The notes below the pieces were generated by a model. The model did no database searches. It saw only the letters and a program-made list of their open reading frames with translations, and was not told where the DNA came from. A program made the translations under genes and the position numbers. From assembly GCA_015680685.1 (NCBI GenBank), contig MNCI01004113.1:499874-563873 (forward strand): 64,000 nt of DNA. Direction: 5' to 3'. Positions 10,000 through 22,740 of this stretch are shown piece by piece; the first letter of the stretch is position 1; each line of letters opens with the position of its first letter. The DNA comes from Gnetum montanum (Eukaryota; Streptophyta; Gnetopsida; Gnetales; Gnetaceae).

Positions 10000-11650
10000 C
10001 CCCTATCTTAAAGTATCTCCTCATCCTTAGGTTCTCTTTCATTAGATCATATATGTGATGTCTCTATTTGTTCATGTTCTTTATGATAGAACTCTTGATC
10101 ACTTATTACATTATTTTCAATACTCCACTTCTCTTCATTCTTACTTATTAGTACCTACACACTTTCCTTACCAAAGCCTTTTTGACAACACCAAGCATTA
10201 ATCTTATTTTGATCATCATGAGTATGGTTAAGAGTTTTTTTACAACCACAATTTTTAAATACAAATAAATTATTATCCTCACGATCAAAATTATCAAACC
10301 TTACTATGCTTGAGCTTGGGCTTGAATTTTACTGTGTTGCTTCCTCTAAATTCTTTGGCTAATTGTCAAGAGTCTCCTCTTCTTGAATCTTGCTGCAATC
10401 CTTATTAAAAGAGGTTAGTTGTTGAATCTCAGCTTTTATGTCTGAGATCTCTTCTTTCACTTCAACATGAATAGCATGTAGCTGAGAAAGTACCAATTTC
10501 TTTGCCTTCCTAATCAAATGATGCAAAATAAAAATTTCTTCTTTAAACTCACTATACCTCTTGTCACACTTACCATCTTGTTCAGCCATATGTGAGGAAG
10601 TTTCATCTGTAAGAACCATGCATATGAGATATGAATCTTTGAAAGAATTGCATCCTTCTTCTTCACTTTGCTCACCATCATCCAAACTTATATAAAAGTT
10701 TTTCTTTTTGGTTCCTCACCATTGGATCCATTCTTTGGCTAAACCTTGTTATCATTTGGATCATTAGGACATTCAAAGGTCATGTGGCCTCTTCCTCCAC
10801 AAATCCAACATTCTATAGAAGAGAAATCTAAGTTAGAAGCATTTAAAGTTTTTACCTCTATCTCAACCTCTAAAAAGATTGGGTCTTTGCTAAGAAGCTC
10901 CCTTGTTTCTTCTTGTAAGCAATCATTGTAGTTTTCCTAAGAGAAGGGCAATCTTATCTTCCTTGCCCTCATCATGCTCATTTAACTTCTTCTCCTTGGA
11001 GGTAGCCTTTAGTGCAATAAGTCTTTCTTAGATCACTTCTTTGCTTATGAGATTCATTTCCTAAGCAATGAGAGCACTTTGAAGCTCTCCAAATTTTAGT
11101 GTTGAGAAATTTCTAATTTCCTCTATAGTGGTAACCTTTGGTTTGAACTTGAGTTGTAGAGTTCTGCTAATTTTTATGACGACATCACTTTTGGGCTACA
11201 ACAATATCATTAGCTCTAGAGAAATTATCCTTTATTTTCTCACCTTCTCTCATTTTGAGTTTATCGTACTCACTTTGTAATACTAATAATTTTGATTACT
11301 TAATAATAGATGTTCCCTCATAAGTGGCTTCTAAAGTCTGCCAAATTTCTTTGGCTATTTTACATCCTACTACTCTATTAAATTCAAATTTATTCAATGC
11401 ACAATATAAACAATTTTTTACTTTTGAATCAAACATGAACTTATCTTTTTTCTCTTGTGATCATTTCTTGCGAGGCTTCATGATGCTAGTGGAGCCATCG
11501 ACAAGAAGAGTGTAACCTTCAAGGATTGACTCCCATACTTCCAACACCATGGGTTTGAAGAATTCTTACATTCTCACTTTCCAATAGATGAAGTCGAATC
11601 CATCAAACATGGATGGCCTTGTATAATATGTCCCCTCCATTATTCACTCT
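10000..11650 (-). pseudogene. Ty1/copia Gag relic
   Basis: Reading the minus strand from the primer site: 'SMFDGFDFIYWKVRM', 'VWESILEGYTLL', 'KNCLYCALNKFEFNRVV', 'AKEIWQTLEATYEGTS' and 'LQSEYDKLKMREGE', the hallmark order of plant copia Gag (UBN2-type). Next comes an intact CCHC zinc knuckle, 'CWICGGRGHMTFEC', at about 10765-10810, then a Glu/Lys-rich coiled segment (10359-10685, 'EVKEEISDIKAEIQQL') like the long Gag tails of Sirevirus-type elements. Scattered stops and shifts disable it. No protease, integrase or RT follows before about 10000, so the element lost its Pol. Its 5' LTR lies directly upstream (11696-12973). Confidence 0.8.
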
Positions 11651-11680
11651 TGAAGTTGATGATGACAGAGAAGAGGACCA

Positions 11681-11695
11681 AGCTTCAATACCACT
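11681..11695 (-). other. Primer-binding site of copia element
   Basis: The minus strand reads AGTGGTATTGAAGCT right after the LTR end (...GATCCACA), similar to the iMet primer site TGGTATCAGAGC. Confidence 0.6.
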
Positions 11696-12973
11696 TGTGG
11701 ATCATTGAACTTAGAAGGGGAAGAGATGAATAAGTTCCCCAAATTAAAAATTTGTAACACAAAAGCACACACACTAAATTTAATTTGGTTCCCCAACTTG
11801 GGTAGTCCACACTAGGAGGGTAGATCTCTAGCACACCTTTGGACTTTGTTGCTCTCAAATGTGGCTGAAGGGTTTACATCCTATACAATCTTCAAGCTAT
11901 CCTCCAAAGTGTTGTGCCACAACACTAACCACTCAACCTTGCAAGGCCTTGTCAAGCTTGAAATGTGGTTTCTAGGCTTCCACAACCTTCACAATCTTAA
12001 TCTCTACACAGAAGTGTTGTATCCCAGCACCAACAACTCAATCCCGTAGGAACCCAACAAGCTCAAGGAAGATACCTATCCACAAGAAGCACATCAAGCT
12101 CGTAGTGCAACAAGAAAGAAGAATTACAATGGATAAATGCAACTCATTTTTTTGATCCTTATACTTCAAGGTAAAGCACACTTTACAATGAATAAATGAT
12201 GATGTAATGAAGAGCAACAAAGACTACAATGACTGACAAAATGATTGTACAATGATTACACAATAGCTTACACATTTTCAAATGCATATGATATCTTCTT
12301 ATAGCTTTCATGTTTCTAAATCCATTTTGTAACTCATGCAACAACTAGCCAATAGTCACTAATGGTCATGGAAGACATCTTCTTTGTGCCTGAGATGTCT
12401 TTTTTTATTTACCTTTAATTCTAGGAAGACGTCTTTGTCTAGGAAATACATCTTTCTGAGATCTCCATTCCAGGAAGACATCTTTGTCTAATGGAAGACA
12501 TCTTTTTGAAACTGGCCTTCATTTTGTGAAGACATCTTTACCTAGAGAAAGACATCTCTACCAAATGAAAGATGTCTATTCTTTCTTGAAGATGTCATTG
12601 CCTATGTTCATTCCAATTCTGTCAAGACATCTACTATTTCCCAGAGACGTCTTTCTTCAACTTTCTTTGTCCTTTGAATTCAGTGTTCCTTGTCCACAAA
12701 CTTGACCTTTTGCATGCTTTTATGACAACAACTTTTCTTGTATAGTATTTGGTCCTTGTCCACATTATTTGGAATTCTTGCATGTTCATTTGAGATCTTG
12801 TGGATGACCTTCTCCATTAAGCTCTAGAACAGTTTGTTTCTTGTCCTCTATGTAGGCTTTAGCTCATCTTAGTTTCCCATGTATGTTGTCCTACAAACAA
12901 AATAATCACACAACCATGCAAATAACCTTTGACTTCATTTTACCTAACATTTTGACACACCAAAAGGTCCACA
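11696..12973 (-). repeat. Copia 5' LTR (TGTTGACC family)
   Basis: 1278 bp, minus strand TGTGGACCTTTTGGTGTG...AATGATCCACA. It matches the LTRs at 22741, 28117, 40366 and 57590. The stretch 12360-12660 holds about a dozen copies of AGACATCTT or its complement. 'gttccccaacttgggtagtc' near its 3' end (plus strand) is conserved in the solo copies. Confidence 0.8.
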
Positions 12974-13761
12974 CTAGTTGAGTCTTATAGAACAAGATGA
13001 AAGAAAGTAACACGATGTTTCACTTTTAATGAAATAAAGAGATGTTTAGTGTTGCTTATAGCCTCAAGCAAAAGATTAGTGTGAAGAAGTCTCAAATTCA
13101 AACTTCAAAAGGAATATAATCTAATAAAAAATAAATAACATGGTGTTATTCACCCTAGGCTAGTTTTTAATGGTTTTATCGACATGAACATAATGTTAAT
13201 GGAATATCAATTTCTAAGAAGGATTCAGGTTTAAGTTTTAGGGAGAGATAAAAACTATGCACAAGGCATAAACACTAGTCCATAATAGCTCCATAGTATA
13301 TATGTGAGGCTTGATTATGTTTGTTTCATTTGGCAAAAGTATAGGATCAGTGACATGCTTAGTTTTAGCAAAAAAGTTGTTTGATCTATGTTATGAAAGT
13401 GAAAGTAATGAAGATAAAATGATCCCAGTTCATCAATCGGTAGAAGATCCATTTTTCCATGTTCATATTCAAGTATTGAATAATCAGGAAACATATCTTC
13501 CAGTGCAAAGATCAAAATTGAAAAAATACCATTCACCTTATTAACAAGGTGAAGAAAGCCTAGTCTATCCTAATATGAAGTATCAGTTAGACAAATAGAA
13601 AATGAAAAATTTTTATGCCATAAGTTAGAAGGATGCTTGAGGAGATCTCAAGTTCAAACTCTACATGAAAATAGAAGGTTTTATTTGGCTAAATGCAAAA
13701 TTAAGGTTATTCAATTATTTAGAAAAGCAGAAGATTAGATTGGCACACCATAATGATGTCA
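12974..13761. other. Unassigned region with two weak tRNA-like segments
   Basis: No protein recognised; the overlapping short frames at 13311-13544 resemble nothing known to me. Segments at about 13050-13120 and 13600-13672 each have a D-arm-like start and a box B-like 'caaattcaaact' or 'caagttcaaactct', suggesting remnants of a second tRNA-derived SINE. Confidence 0.3.
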
Positions 13762-13766
13762 TACGT

Positions 13767-14717
13767 TGATGAGTGGCAAGGTACCCCTACACTCAACCAT
13801 ACGAAACAAGCGTAGCACACGTGATTTGGTCGAACTCCATAGACTAAATGCCTAAACGCCCCATGGAACACTTGGGGTTAATCATTCGTTGTCTTCCCAA
13901 ACTTACTTGTTGTTGTCACAGTGTATGGTTAAGTAAGTCTGAGGTATTTGATTTTTATGGTCTTTTATGGTTTTTCTCCTATGCTATGAGGTGAAGGGTT
14001 GAGAAAGCTAACTAACTCTAACTAAGGACCTAAGTCTAAATTAACTAGCATCAGCATCCGTTCCCACTTACCGTACACACCCTGAACTATGCAACTGTGG
14101 CTACCAAACGCTAATCGTTACTGGGATCACCACACATAACGCACGTGCTTGAAGTGGTCATACTAAGGCACTTAACTAGCCTAAACATGATGAGCAACTA
14201 ATTCCTTGACTAGCCGTACACACCCATAGATGCTCGTAATCAAGTCGTACTCATCCCACGTTCTAGGATTTGAGGGTGAGAGAGACTAATCGCGATGAAT
14301 AGCCGATTCCTTGGTTAGCCGTACACATTCGTCAATGCTCGTAACCAAGTCATACTCATGCCGCGCTAATGCAGGTAATAAATAACAGGTAAGAAATAAC
14401 AAGTAATAAATCCTATTCCATGTACTACAAGGTTTATCCACAAAGCTCTTCTTTATTGCCGTACACAACTTGCGTTCAGGTACAAAGCTGCTCGAATAAA
14501 GATCCGTTCACTTGGGGACTCCTACTACGGGCACATGGAAAATATTTTATCTCTAGAGTGATCAAACTGCCAGAGTTTTCCTACTTTGAGCCTAGAATGG
14601 GAAATAAGGGGAGTGTCGCCTCTTATTTATAGATTTGGCAGCAGACCGCGATATCACGTACACGATATTGCAGGGGACGATGCAATATCGCGGCCCATGT
14701 GATATCGTATCTCATAA
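13767..14717 (-). mobile_element. Solo LTR, Athila-like family
   Basis: 951 bp on the minus strand, from TTATGAG to CTCATCAA-type ends, flanked by the perfect 5-bp duplication TACGT (13762-13766 and 14718-14722). It shares with the LTRs at 32108 and 37749 the GATATC-rich promoter-proximal region, the TATA box (14624-14631 on this strand) followed by AGAGG, and the end 'tgagtgtaggggtacc'. No interior is attached, so it is the product of LTR-LTR recombination. Confidence 0.85.
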
Positions 14718-14722
14718 TACGT

Positions 14723-16354
14723 CAAGGTCAGATTTTCCCAATATGTGAACTAGGGAAAAATGCATTTGCCCCAATTCACATTTTCAAATGAGGTAATGGC
14801 CATAAGATACGCAAGATATGAAAGTGGCTAATTCAAGTTAGTATTTAAAGGTGACAAATGAAAAATATGGATGGCTTGAAAATTGAAGTGGAGAAAAAGG
14901 GTTTTAGCCCATATACGAAATGGGTTAAAGTTATTTTTCCCTAGTTCATATCATAAGAAAAAGTTAAAATTAGTCAATACGGTTTTCTTAAGTTCAATTT
15001 TCTACCAAAGTAAATTTTCCCCTTCATATAAAGACATGTGACTCTCCTATCTCCAAGTTCAAGATGGATAAAATGATCAACAAGTTATTTAATGAAATGG
15101 AATAAAACTCATTTGGTTAATTTTTTTATTCAATGAAGACCTATTTTCCTAATTTCAACAAACTTGTTACTCGAAATGGGATAAAACTCATTTGGCCCAT
15201 TTCACTACTCAGCAAAGTTCCATTTTTCACATTTCGTAAACCTATTACCCAAAATGGGATAAAATTCATTTTTTTCATTTCACTATTCGACCATGTCCCA
15301 TTTTCCCCCTTTCATAAACCTATTACTCAAAATGGGACAAAATGCATTTGGCTCATTTCATTATTTGGGCAAGACACATTTTCCTCACTTTAGCCCTAGT
15401 TCAAATGCCAGGGATTAAACATCATAAAGACACATAACTTAATGACCTAGAAATCGAAATGGGTACAATCACCATTTTTTCATCTTACAAATGAAGAAAT
15501 GTTGTCTTCTCCATTTCATACTAGGCCAATATGTACTTTTAGCATTTAAAAAAGGAAATGGGTGCATGAAATTTGAGATAGGTAAAACACCTAGGAAACC
15601 ACTATTTGAAATGAAATCCATTTAACCCATTTTACTATTCTCCCACTTCGAAAAGTAACTCATGTTAAAATATAATGGAAAATTTTAGAATTGGCCCCTG
15701 CAATCCAGAAAAGGTAATTACAAAAACAAATTGAGAAAAATTCATTTGTCTTGGTTCCTAAATGGGACAAAACCAGTTCTCCCCATTTTATTAAAAGGAT
15801 TAAACTAAATAAAACACACCTTTTTCCATTTCATTAAAGAAAAAATGGAGAAAATGCATTCTTTCCCATTTTATTAACAGGACACAAAATGGAGAAAACC
15901 CCATTTCTCTCATTCAACAATTCAAAATAAATTTCAAGTAAATTTATTTTATCACATATTGAGCTAGGGTGTAAAAGAGGATATAAATTAAAAAAATGAT
16001 CATTACCCTACTTCTTGAATGGGTAAATTTAATTTTCTCCATTTCATCAAATGGCAAAGAAATGACCACTTGGCAAAGATTCATCAATATTTTAAAATTA
16101 AATGGCTCATGATCAAAGAAATTAGGGATTGAAGTACACTGATAGGGAAGTTTTAAATGACTAAATCTAAAGGTCATTCAAAGAAGATTGTATTTCAAAT
16201 CCTCCTTAAATACACGAGTCCTCACACCAACTAGCATTATACATACCATTGTTGAAGAGCCTTTGCAAATCTCACAAGAATTACATAGAGATAAACAAAG
16301 AGTTATTTAAAATCCTCTTAACAATCTAAGTAATCAATAGGCCAGATATTCACC
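14723..16354. other. AT-rich region full of AAATGGG/CCCATTT words
   Basis: No gene seen. Words like 'aaatggg', 'cccattt' and 'aaaatgcattt' alternate in both orientations from about 14740 to 15960, giving many short inverted repeats. A clear 79-bp tandem array (15094-15409) lies within it. Confidence 0.5.
15094..15409. repeat. 79-bp tandem repeat, four copies
   Basis: Copies start at about 15094, 15173, 15252 and 15331 with 'aaatggRataaaaYtcattt', and contain 'cattttcc...ttcataaacctattactc'. The open frame at 15133-15393 reflects the repeat and is not a gene. Confidence 0.85.
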
Positions 16355-19170
16355 ATGCCAAAGAAGTACATCAGAACCAAGACAAAACCCAATTTGCTAT
16401 TTTAGGATGTGCCTATTCAAGTACTAACTAGGTATCTGCAAGGCTTCAATTTATCCATTTTTCAGTTGTAGAGATGGGAAGAATCAAATGAAAATCTTAA
16501 ACTTCAAGATCTAGAAGATCAAGTTCAAAATCCACTTTTCTACCATGACGTAGATCATGGCAATTTCATATAAAGGCTTTCAATGAAGATTAGAAATGGA
16601 GAAGCTTTTATGAGCATATAGGCTTACACAAAATTGGCTTCAAACCTACAACCATTTTAACTAAAAATGTTATCAATTAGATTTTTTTCTAAGGTAGAAT
16701 ATAGTAGAAATTGTTTAAAATTTAAGTAGAGGCTAGAACAAAAAATTGATATTAATCTTAGAATAACTTATGAGTTATATGGCATTCCTCTACCCAGCCA
16801 TTTTGAACATGATATCCACAATGAGAATGTCAGTAATTGTAAGGAACATTGTATTAGCAAAGGGGCAAGAGCTATAGGAAGCTAGATCATACATCTCTAC
16901 ATTCTTTGGCTACAAGAAGAGTTTTCCTAGTTTCAATAAACTTAGGTCCCATCACTGCATTTTCATTAGTGCTTTAAATATTTTTTTCAGATTCCATTCT
17001 TACCTCCATTACGGCCCAGCATTTAAAAGTTTTAGCCATTTTTGAAAATAACAAGCCTTTTCATCCAATATATTTTATGAATACTTAATTATAGAATAGT
17101 ATAGCAAACACCATGTCCAATAACACTCAATTTAATATGATTTCCTTCTTGGTAGACCACGTTTTAACTACAATTCCAAGTCCTAAGAGATTTAGGCCTA
17201 TTTTTCTCCCAATTTGTCAAAGAAAAACAAATAAATAAGAGATGGCCCTACTATGAATTTTATCCTATCATATATAATAAGGATTATTTGATGCTCAAAT
17301 CCTTGCACTTCTCATGAATATTGTTTATATGCTCTTATACCAATTTCTAACCAACAGAGCCATGCCAAGTATAGAACAAGTCATAGTTATTAAAATTAAG
17401 GCCAAGTGTAAAGGACGAGTATTTTTTTCCTTTTCATTATACAAAAAATATTATAGGTGGATTTGAAGGAAGGTCAAGGAAGATACCAAGCTTTGTGGCT
17501 CCTTATTTAGTAGCTTTGGAAGTAAAAAGACAACTGTAGAATAGTCTGCTATAGCATGATTATATGGACAGTTATGTCTTTTCTCTACTAATCAATTTTT
17601 GGTATTTTCAAAATCTCCCTCATATAATGAATATAGGGGTAAAATTTGAGAAAGCAATACTTCCAGAAGAAAAACATAGGTTCTATAATCCTAACAAGGA
17701 TTTTAGAAAGCTCCATGAACACCAAGAGAATGATGTTGTATATTCTTTAATGAATGATGAACTAGTGAATATGGCCAAGCAACAAGCACAAGATGAGCTT
17801 AGGAGAACTCTCTACATCACATTGCCAAAAGAATAGTGTAAAGAATAAGAATTGTTAACAAGTAGCTAGTTTGGAGAAGATAATCATATATTATCCAAAT
17901 GGTTCAATCAAGCTCAACTAAATAAAATACAAGAAAACTACTTCTCATGGAAAATTGATAACCCAGATGAAGCCTTAGATTCATATACCTTCACCTAGTA
18001 TATAGAAGTTAAAGGAAAAAAATGAGGTAGTTGGAAATTCCTTCTGGAAAAAAGACACTACAGTGAGGAAAAGATTGGTCATCTTCAGATATCATAATCA
18101 CTGGTACTAGTTCTTCATCAAAAAAGGCCCTAACTCTTTTTAATTTTCCTTTGAGATATATCATCAAAGGAAGGCTACAATCTATGAAAGTTAAATCTGC
18201 TAAAGGAAGGTTAATGTTTGAGTGGCAACATCTAGAGAGACCAAACATTGAAGAATCAATTACTTTTTAATCCAAAAATATGGATCCAGAAATAGGAAAA
18301 ACCAAGATGGTCACATCCCATCATGAATTGGCAGAAAATTTATTAGCAGTCATTTTAGATTGCTCAAAAACTACCTATGAAACTATCAAAAATCAAAAAA
18401 AAGAGATTAAAAGACTAAAAATTCTACATCATTCTATGTAGTTAGAATTTGAAGTACTAAAAGATAAATATAATGTCCAAATAAAGATGCCTCAAATCAA
18501 AGAGATTGGTATAGAATCTTAAAGATGGAAAATGTAGAATTACAAAGAGAACTAGCCAAAAGAGATCATCGAATTTCAATAGAGATTTTGAGACAAGAGA
18601 CTAGCTTTAAATTTTTTATTGATGAATTAATAGCCATGAAATAGCAAGCAGTGGCTATCTCAACTGGTATTAATAAATTGAAAGGAAAACAAGAATTTTT
18701 TAAACATGCTTTTGTAGATATCATTGGCTTTATAGACTAGGCCAATGCAAAAAGAGAGCAATTATCTATATTAGAGACTACATTTCTAGCTGATGTAATA
18801 AATGGTGGCATTCACCAAGTTGAATGAATTCAAAAAGCAAGAGCAGATCTTGTTATAATCTTAGAAAATATGTAAGAATACTAGAAGAATATAATTGAAG
18901 CCATCGACACCAGAACATTAAATGATGATAAGTAGTTAGAAGAAAAAATAACATAGTCTTTATCTACCACTAAAACGAAAGAAGTGGTCAAGACATAATC
19001 ACTATTATACAAATAAAGTTACTTCAAAAGCCTAGTCTAACAAGAGGATGAACATGTCAAGGAATTTATCACAGAAACTTCGACTGTCGTAGAGATTCAG
19101 AAGTAGTTAACATATTTAAATTTCATTAAAGCTATTGTTGAGAAGGGAGTGGCCAATAGTTCATCCTAAT
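16355..19170 (+). pseudogene. Unrecognised long coding relic
   Basis: A frame starting at ATG 16355 ('MPKKYIRTKTKP') can be followed to 17836 with stops but no needed frameshift. Protein-like blocks include 'NLRITYELYGIPLPSHFEHD', 'CISKGARAIGS', 'GFEGRSRKIPSFVAPYLVAL' and the open end 17564-17836 ('NDVVYSLMNDELVNMAKQQA'). It continues with shifts: 'KWFNQAQLNKIQENYFSW', 'LFNFPLRYIIKGRLQSMKVK', 'EWQHLERPNIEES', and a Lys/Glu/Gln-rich, coiled-coil-like tail to about 19170. Most stops are TAG or TAA where Gln would fit, as expected from C-to-T decay. I do not recognise the family and see no Gag zinc knuckle, RT, integrase or transposase motif. Stop density in the middle is high, so part of the frame may be chance. 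Confidence 0.4.
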
Positions 19171-19950
19171 AACTAATTTGTAACCTCTTTGCACTTATAA
19201 CTAATTCTTTAAGTTATAATTGATGCTCTCATGCTTTAGCTATATAAAGACTTGGCCTTTTTGTAAGGGAGGTAGTGGGAGGGTGAATTTTTTAAAAGGA
19301 TATTTTGAAGTATGATTTGATTCAACTTTTTCCTCTAATTTTTGAGTTATTTTTATTTTCCTTTTATCTTTGTGGCTTAGCTATTAGTAAAAATCACAGA
19401 ATACCTTACATTTGTTTCTTGGAGTTGTTTGAATTACTTATCATAACCAAGGGTTCAACAATTTTTCTCATCATTAATTGACCAAAATGACTTCATTTTT
19501 CATAGTGTTTTCTCATATTGGTGATGGCTCATTTTTAATGTTTAATATTTTATTTAATTTTACTATTTTATGTCATAAATTTATTGAATCTTTCTCTATT
19601 CCTAGTTTTCTTGTGCAATTTTCTCTAGGGAAGATTGATACTAGATTTGTAGGATTGTTTTCTAAACATTGGATAAAATAAATGATTGTTATAGGTAGCT
19701 TATGATCCATACTATATAGATTAGTTTGCTTTGATAAAACTGGGAAATACTTTGGCCTATAGAATAGAGTTTTTGAAAGCTAAATCTTTCTTTAAAACTA
19801 TGATTTGCTATTAAAAATTTAACATAGTACACACCTTATAGTAATTATATATTTGAAAAAACACCACTCATATAATCACATAGTCTTATTTGGAGGTATC
19901 CAAGCCTTAGTGCTTTCAAAAACTAGAAAGCACTAAAATTTAAGCTTTCA
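19171..19950. other. Noncoding region with a TATA-like box
   Basis: 'gctatataaagacttggcc' (TATA at 19242-19249) follows the coding relic, as in an LTR or promoter, but no second copy of this sequence is present in the window. The rest is AT-rich without a recognisable gene. Confidence 0.3.
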
Positions 19951-22530
19951 AAAGATTTCTTAGATTTCTACCATCATTGTCTACATGGTAAATAGAGGCA
20001 TCACAGTTTTCAAAAAAGTAATGCTAAATGTCTTTAGATATTAGAAGTAATACATAGCAATGTATGTGAAATAGTTAAAGATCTTTTGAAAATTTCTCTT
20101 TGAGGTATTATGTATTATGTTTCTTTTATTGATGGTTACTCTAGAAAGAATGGGATTTATTTATTAAGACATAAAGTTGAAATATTTGAAAATTTTAAAA
20201 AATTCAAAGCCTTTATTGAGAATTATTCAAGGAAGAAAACCAAGTTTCTTAGAACTAGCAATAGTGATGAATTTTACTCCAAAATTCAATGTTTTTATCA
20301 AGAACAAGGTATTCAAAGGTAAAAATCTATCCCATAAACTCTTGAACAAAATGGAGTAGCAAAGCACTTCAACCCAACATTGATGAAGCATGCCAAATGT
20401 ATGCTTAGTGAATTTGATCTTGAAAATCATTTCTAGGATGAAGCAGTAATGACTACAATTTATCTTATTAATAGGTCTCCTTCATCACCACTTGACAAAA
20501 AAATTTCAAACGAAGTTTGGAGTGGCATATTCATTAATTTAAATTACTTGAAGATTTTTGATTTTGAAGCCTATGTTCATGTTCCAAAATCTAATAGGTT
20601 CAAATTAAACTCTAATTCTATAATTTTATTTTTTTTTATTTTTTTTTATTTTATTTTTTGCTATGGACATGATGCCAAAGCTTATAAGTTATATAACTAA
20701 AAACTAAAAGGGTTATTTATAGTTGAGATGTCAACTTTAGAGAAAAATCTAAATCTATGAAAGAGGAATCTTCAAATGCTAAAACTCCTTTAAATGATGT
20801 AACTCCTATGTACCTATTGGAATTAATAATAACATTTCTAAGGATCATTCTCCCTTGGTTGAGGATATTCCTCCTAGCAAATAGGATGGTGATAGCATGG
20901 TGGATGAGAAAGAATAATATAAAGAAGAAGAAAATATTTGTAGTTAAGATGAGACATTAAGACATTCAACACATCTAAGAATATTATTGTCACATCTAGA
21001 GGAATATGTATTATTTATTGAAAATGATAAGCCTTCAACATATGATGAGGCATGTTCATCTTTGCAGAACACAGAATGAAAACAAGCAATGGATGAAATA
21101 TCATCAACTCATAAGAATCAAACATGGAAATTGGTTGAACTTCCAATAGATAGGAAATCCATTGGAAATAAATGATTCTACTAAATAAAATCTAAAAAAT
21201 AATTCAAGGCTTGACTTGTAGTTAAAGTATATTCTTAAAAAAGGAATTGATGATGATGAAATATTTTCTCTAGTAATTAAATTAACATCTATAATATAAT
21301 TGTTGTTAGTTATAGTTATTTATGATCTTGAATTTGAAAAAATGGATGTGAAAACAGCATTCCTTAATAATGATCTTATGGAAAAAATATATATGGTTCA
21401 ACCTGAAGGCTATACAATAAAACGAAAATAGCATATGGTATGTCAATTATTAAAATCATTATATGAGCTTAAACAAGCACCAAGGATGTGGAATAAAAAG
21501 TTTAATGACCACATGATAAATCTTGTCTTTATTAGAAGTATAGAAGACTCATGTATGTATCTAAAAAATATAAGTAAAAACTTTATTATCTTGCTACTAC
21601 ATTTTGATGTCATGTTAATGGAAGGAAATGACATACATGATATTCAAGAGCTGAAACTTCATCTATCTTCTCAATTCAAGATGAAGGATCTTGGTATTGT
21701 ATAAAAGATTTTAAACATAGAAATTGAAAGAGATAGAGTTGAGAAAAATCTCTAGCTTGAATAATCTATATATGTTGAAAATATATTAAAGAAATTTAAT
21801 ATGCAAGATTGTAAGCTTATGACTATACCCTATGAAACTAGTATCAAACATTTACTTGAATAATGCCCAAAGATAAGAGAAGAAAATGAGATCATGGTTA
21901 AAATTTCATATGTTAATGTTATTAGTAGTTTAATGTATGCAATGATATCTATTATAGTTGATATTACTTACATTATAAAAAAAACTTAGCAAGTATATGT
22001 CTAATCCAAGAAAACAACACTAGGTTACAGTGAAATGAGCCTTTTGATATCTTCACAGTTTTATGAATTATGAGATTTATTATAAAAATGATTCTAATGG
22101 ACTTCATAGCCCCATTGATGCAAATTGGAATGATGATATTGGTAGTAGGGAATACACTAGTGGATATGTCTTCAATCTCTTTCATATTGTTCCTTCTTGG
22201 AAAAGTCAAAAATAATCCTATGTCACTTAGTCTACCACTAAAGTTGAATATGTTGCTACTTAGCATGCAAAGAGGTTATATGGCTTTAAAGGATAATTTC
22301 TAAAATTGACATCGCTCAAACTTTGATAAATATTTTGTATGATAGTCAAAGTACCATAAGCATATCTAAGAATCCAACTTTTCATGTACAAAGAAAGCAT
22401 ATTAAAATATGGTATCATTATATATGGAAGAAAATTAAAAAGCAAAGGATTCTTCTAAATAAGATATCTACGAAAGCAAATCCTGTAGATGTACTTACCA
22501 AGTCAAAACCTGTTAAAAAGTTTCTCTAGT
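19950..22530 (+). pseudogene. Ty1/copia Pol relic (integrase, RT, RNase H)
   Basis: In order: the end of the Gag-pre-integrase/zinc region, 'IHSNVCE', 'MYYVSFIDGYSRKNGIYLL', 'FLRTSNSDEF', 'YLINRSPSSPLDKKISNEVW', 'FDFEAYVHVPKSNR', then 'AMDEISSTHKNQTWKLVEL', 'MDVKTAFLNNDLMEKIYMV', 'SLYELKQAPRMWNKKF', 'FKMKDLG' and RNase H 'YDSQSTISISKNPTFH...RKHIKI'. The integrase Asp residues are lost (HSDVC to HSNVC, RSDNG to RTSNS), and the RT YVDD box reads 'HFDVML'. Many stops. It ends near 22530 with 'NPVDVLTKS', the usual ADxLTK end. No matching Gag or LTR is attached; the minus-strand copia element inserted just downstream. Confidence 0.88.
20624..20660. repeat. T-rich low-complexity tract
   Basis: Nearly pure T with single A interruptions, inside the integrase-RT linker of the copia relic. 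Confidence 0.85.
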
Positions 22531-22740
22531 GCAAACTAGCCTTTGATCTTCTTCAAATCTAGTTTCCTACAATTATCTAGATTGTTCTTCAAAGTAGCTT
22601 TATCTTCAAGATGAATAATTATAAGATGGTTAAAGGAAAATCTACCTTGATTTTCTCCACCACCAATATTCTTTACCTCCCCTACACATTGTTATACAAT
22701 TTTTTCCCATATAATTCATATTTCCACTTTTTTTTCAATT

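Noticed and set aside
16355-19170. Endogenous pararetrovirus
   Set aside because: No movement protein, coat-type zinc finger, RT or RNase H motif is visible; the TATA-like sequence after it is not enough.
19478-19681. 67-codon plus-strand frame ahead of the copia Pol
   Set aside because: Phe/Ile-rich chance frame in AT-rich DNA, no similarity to Gag or protease.
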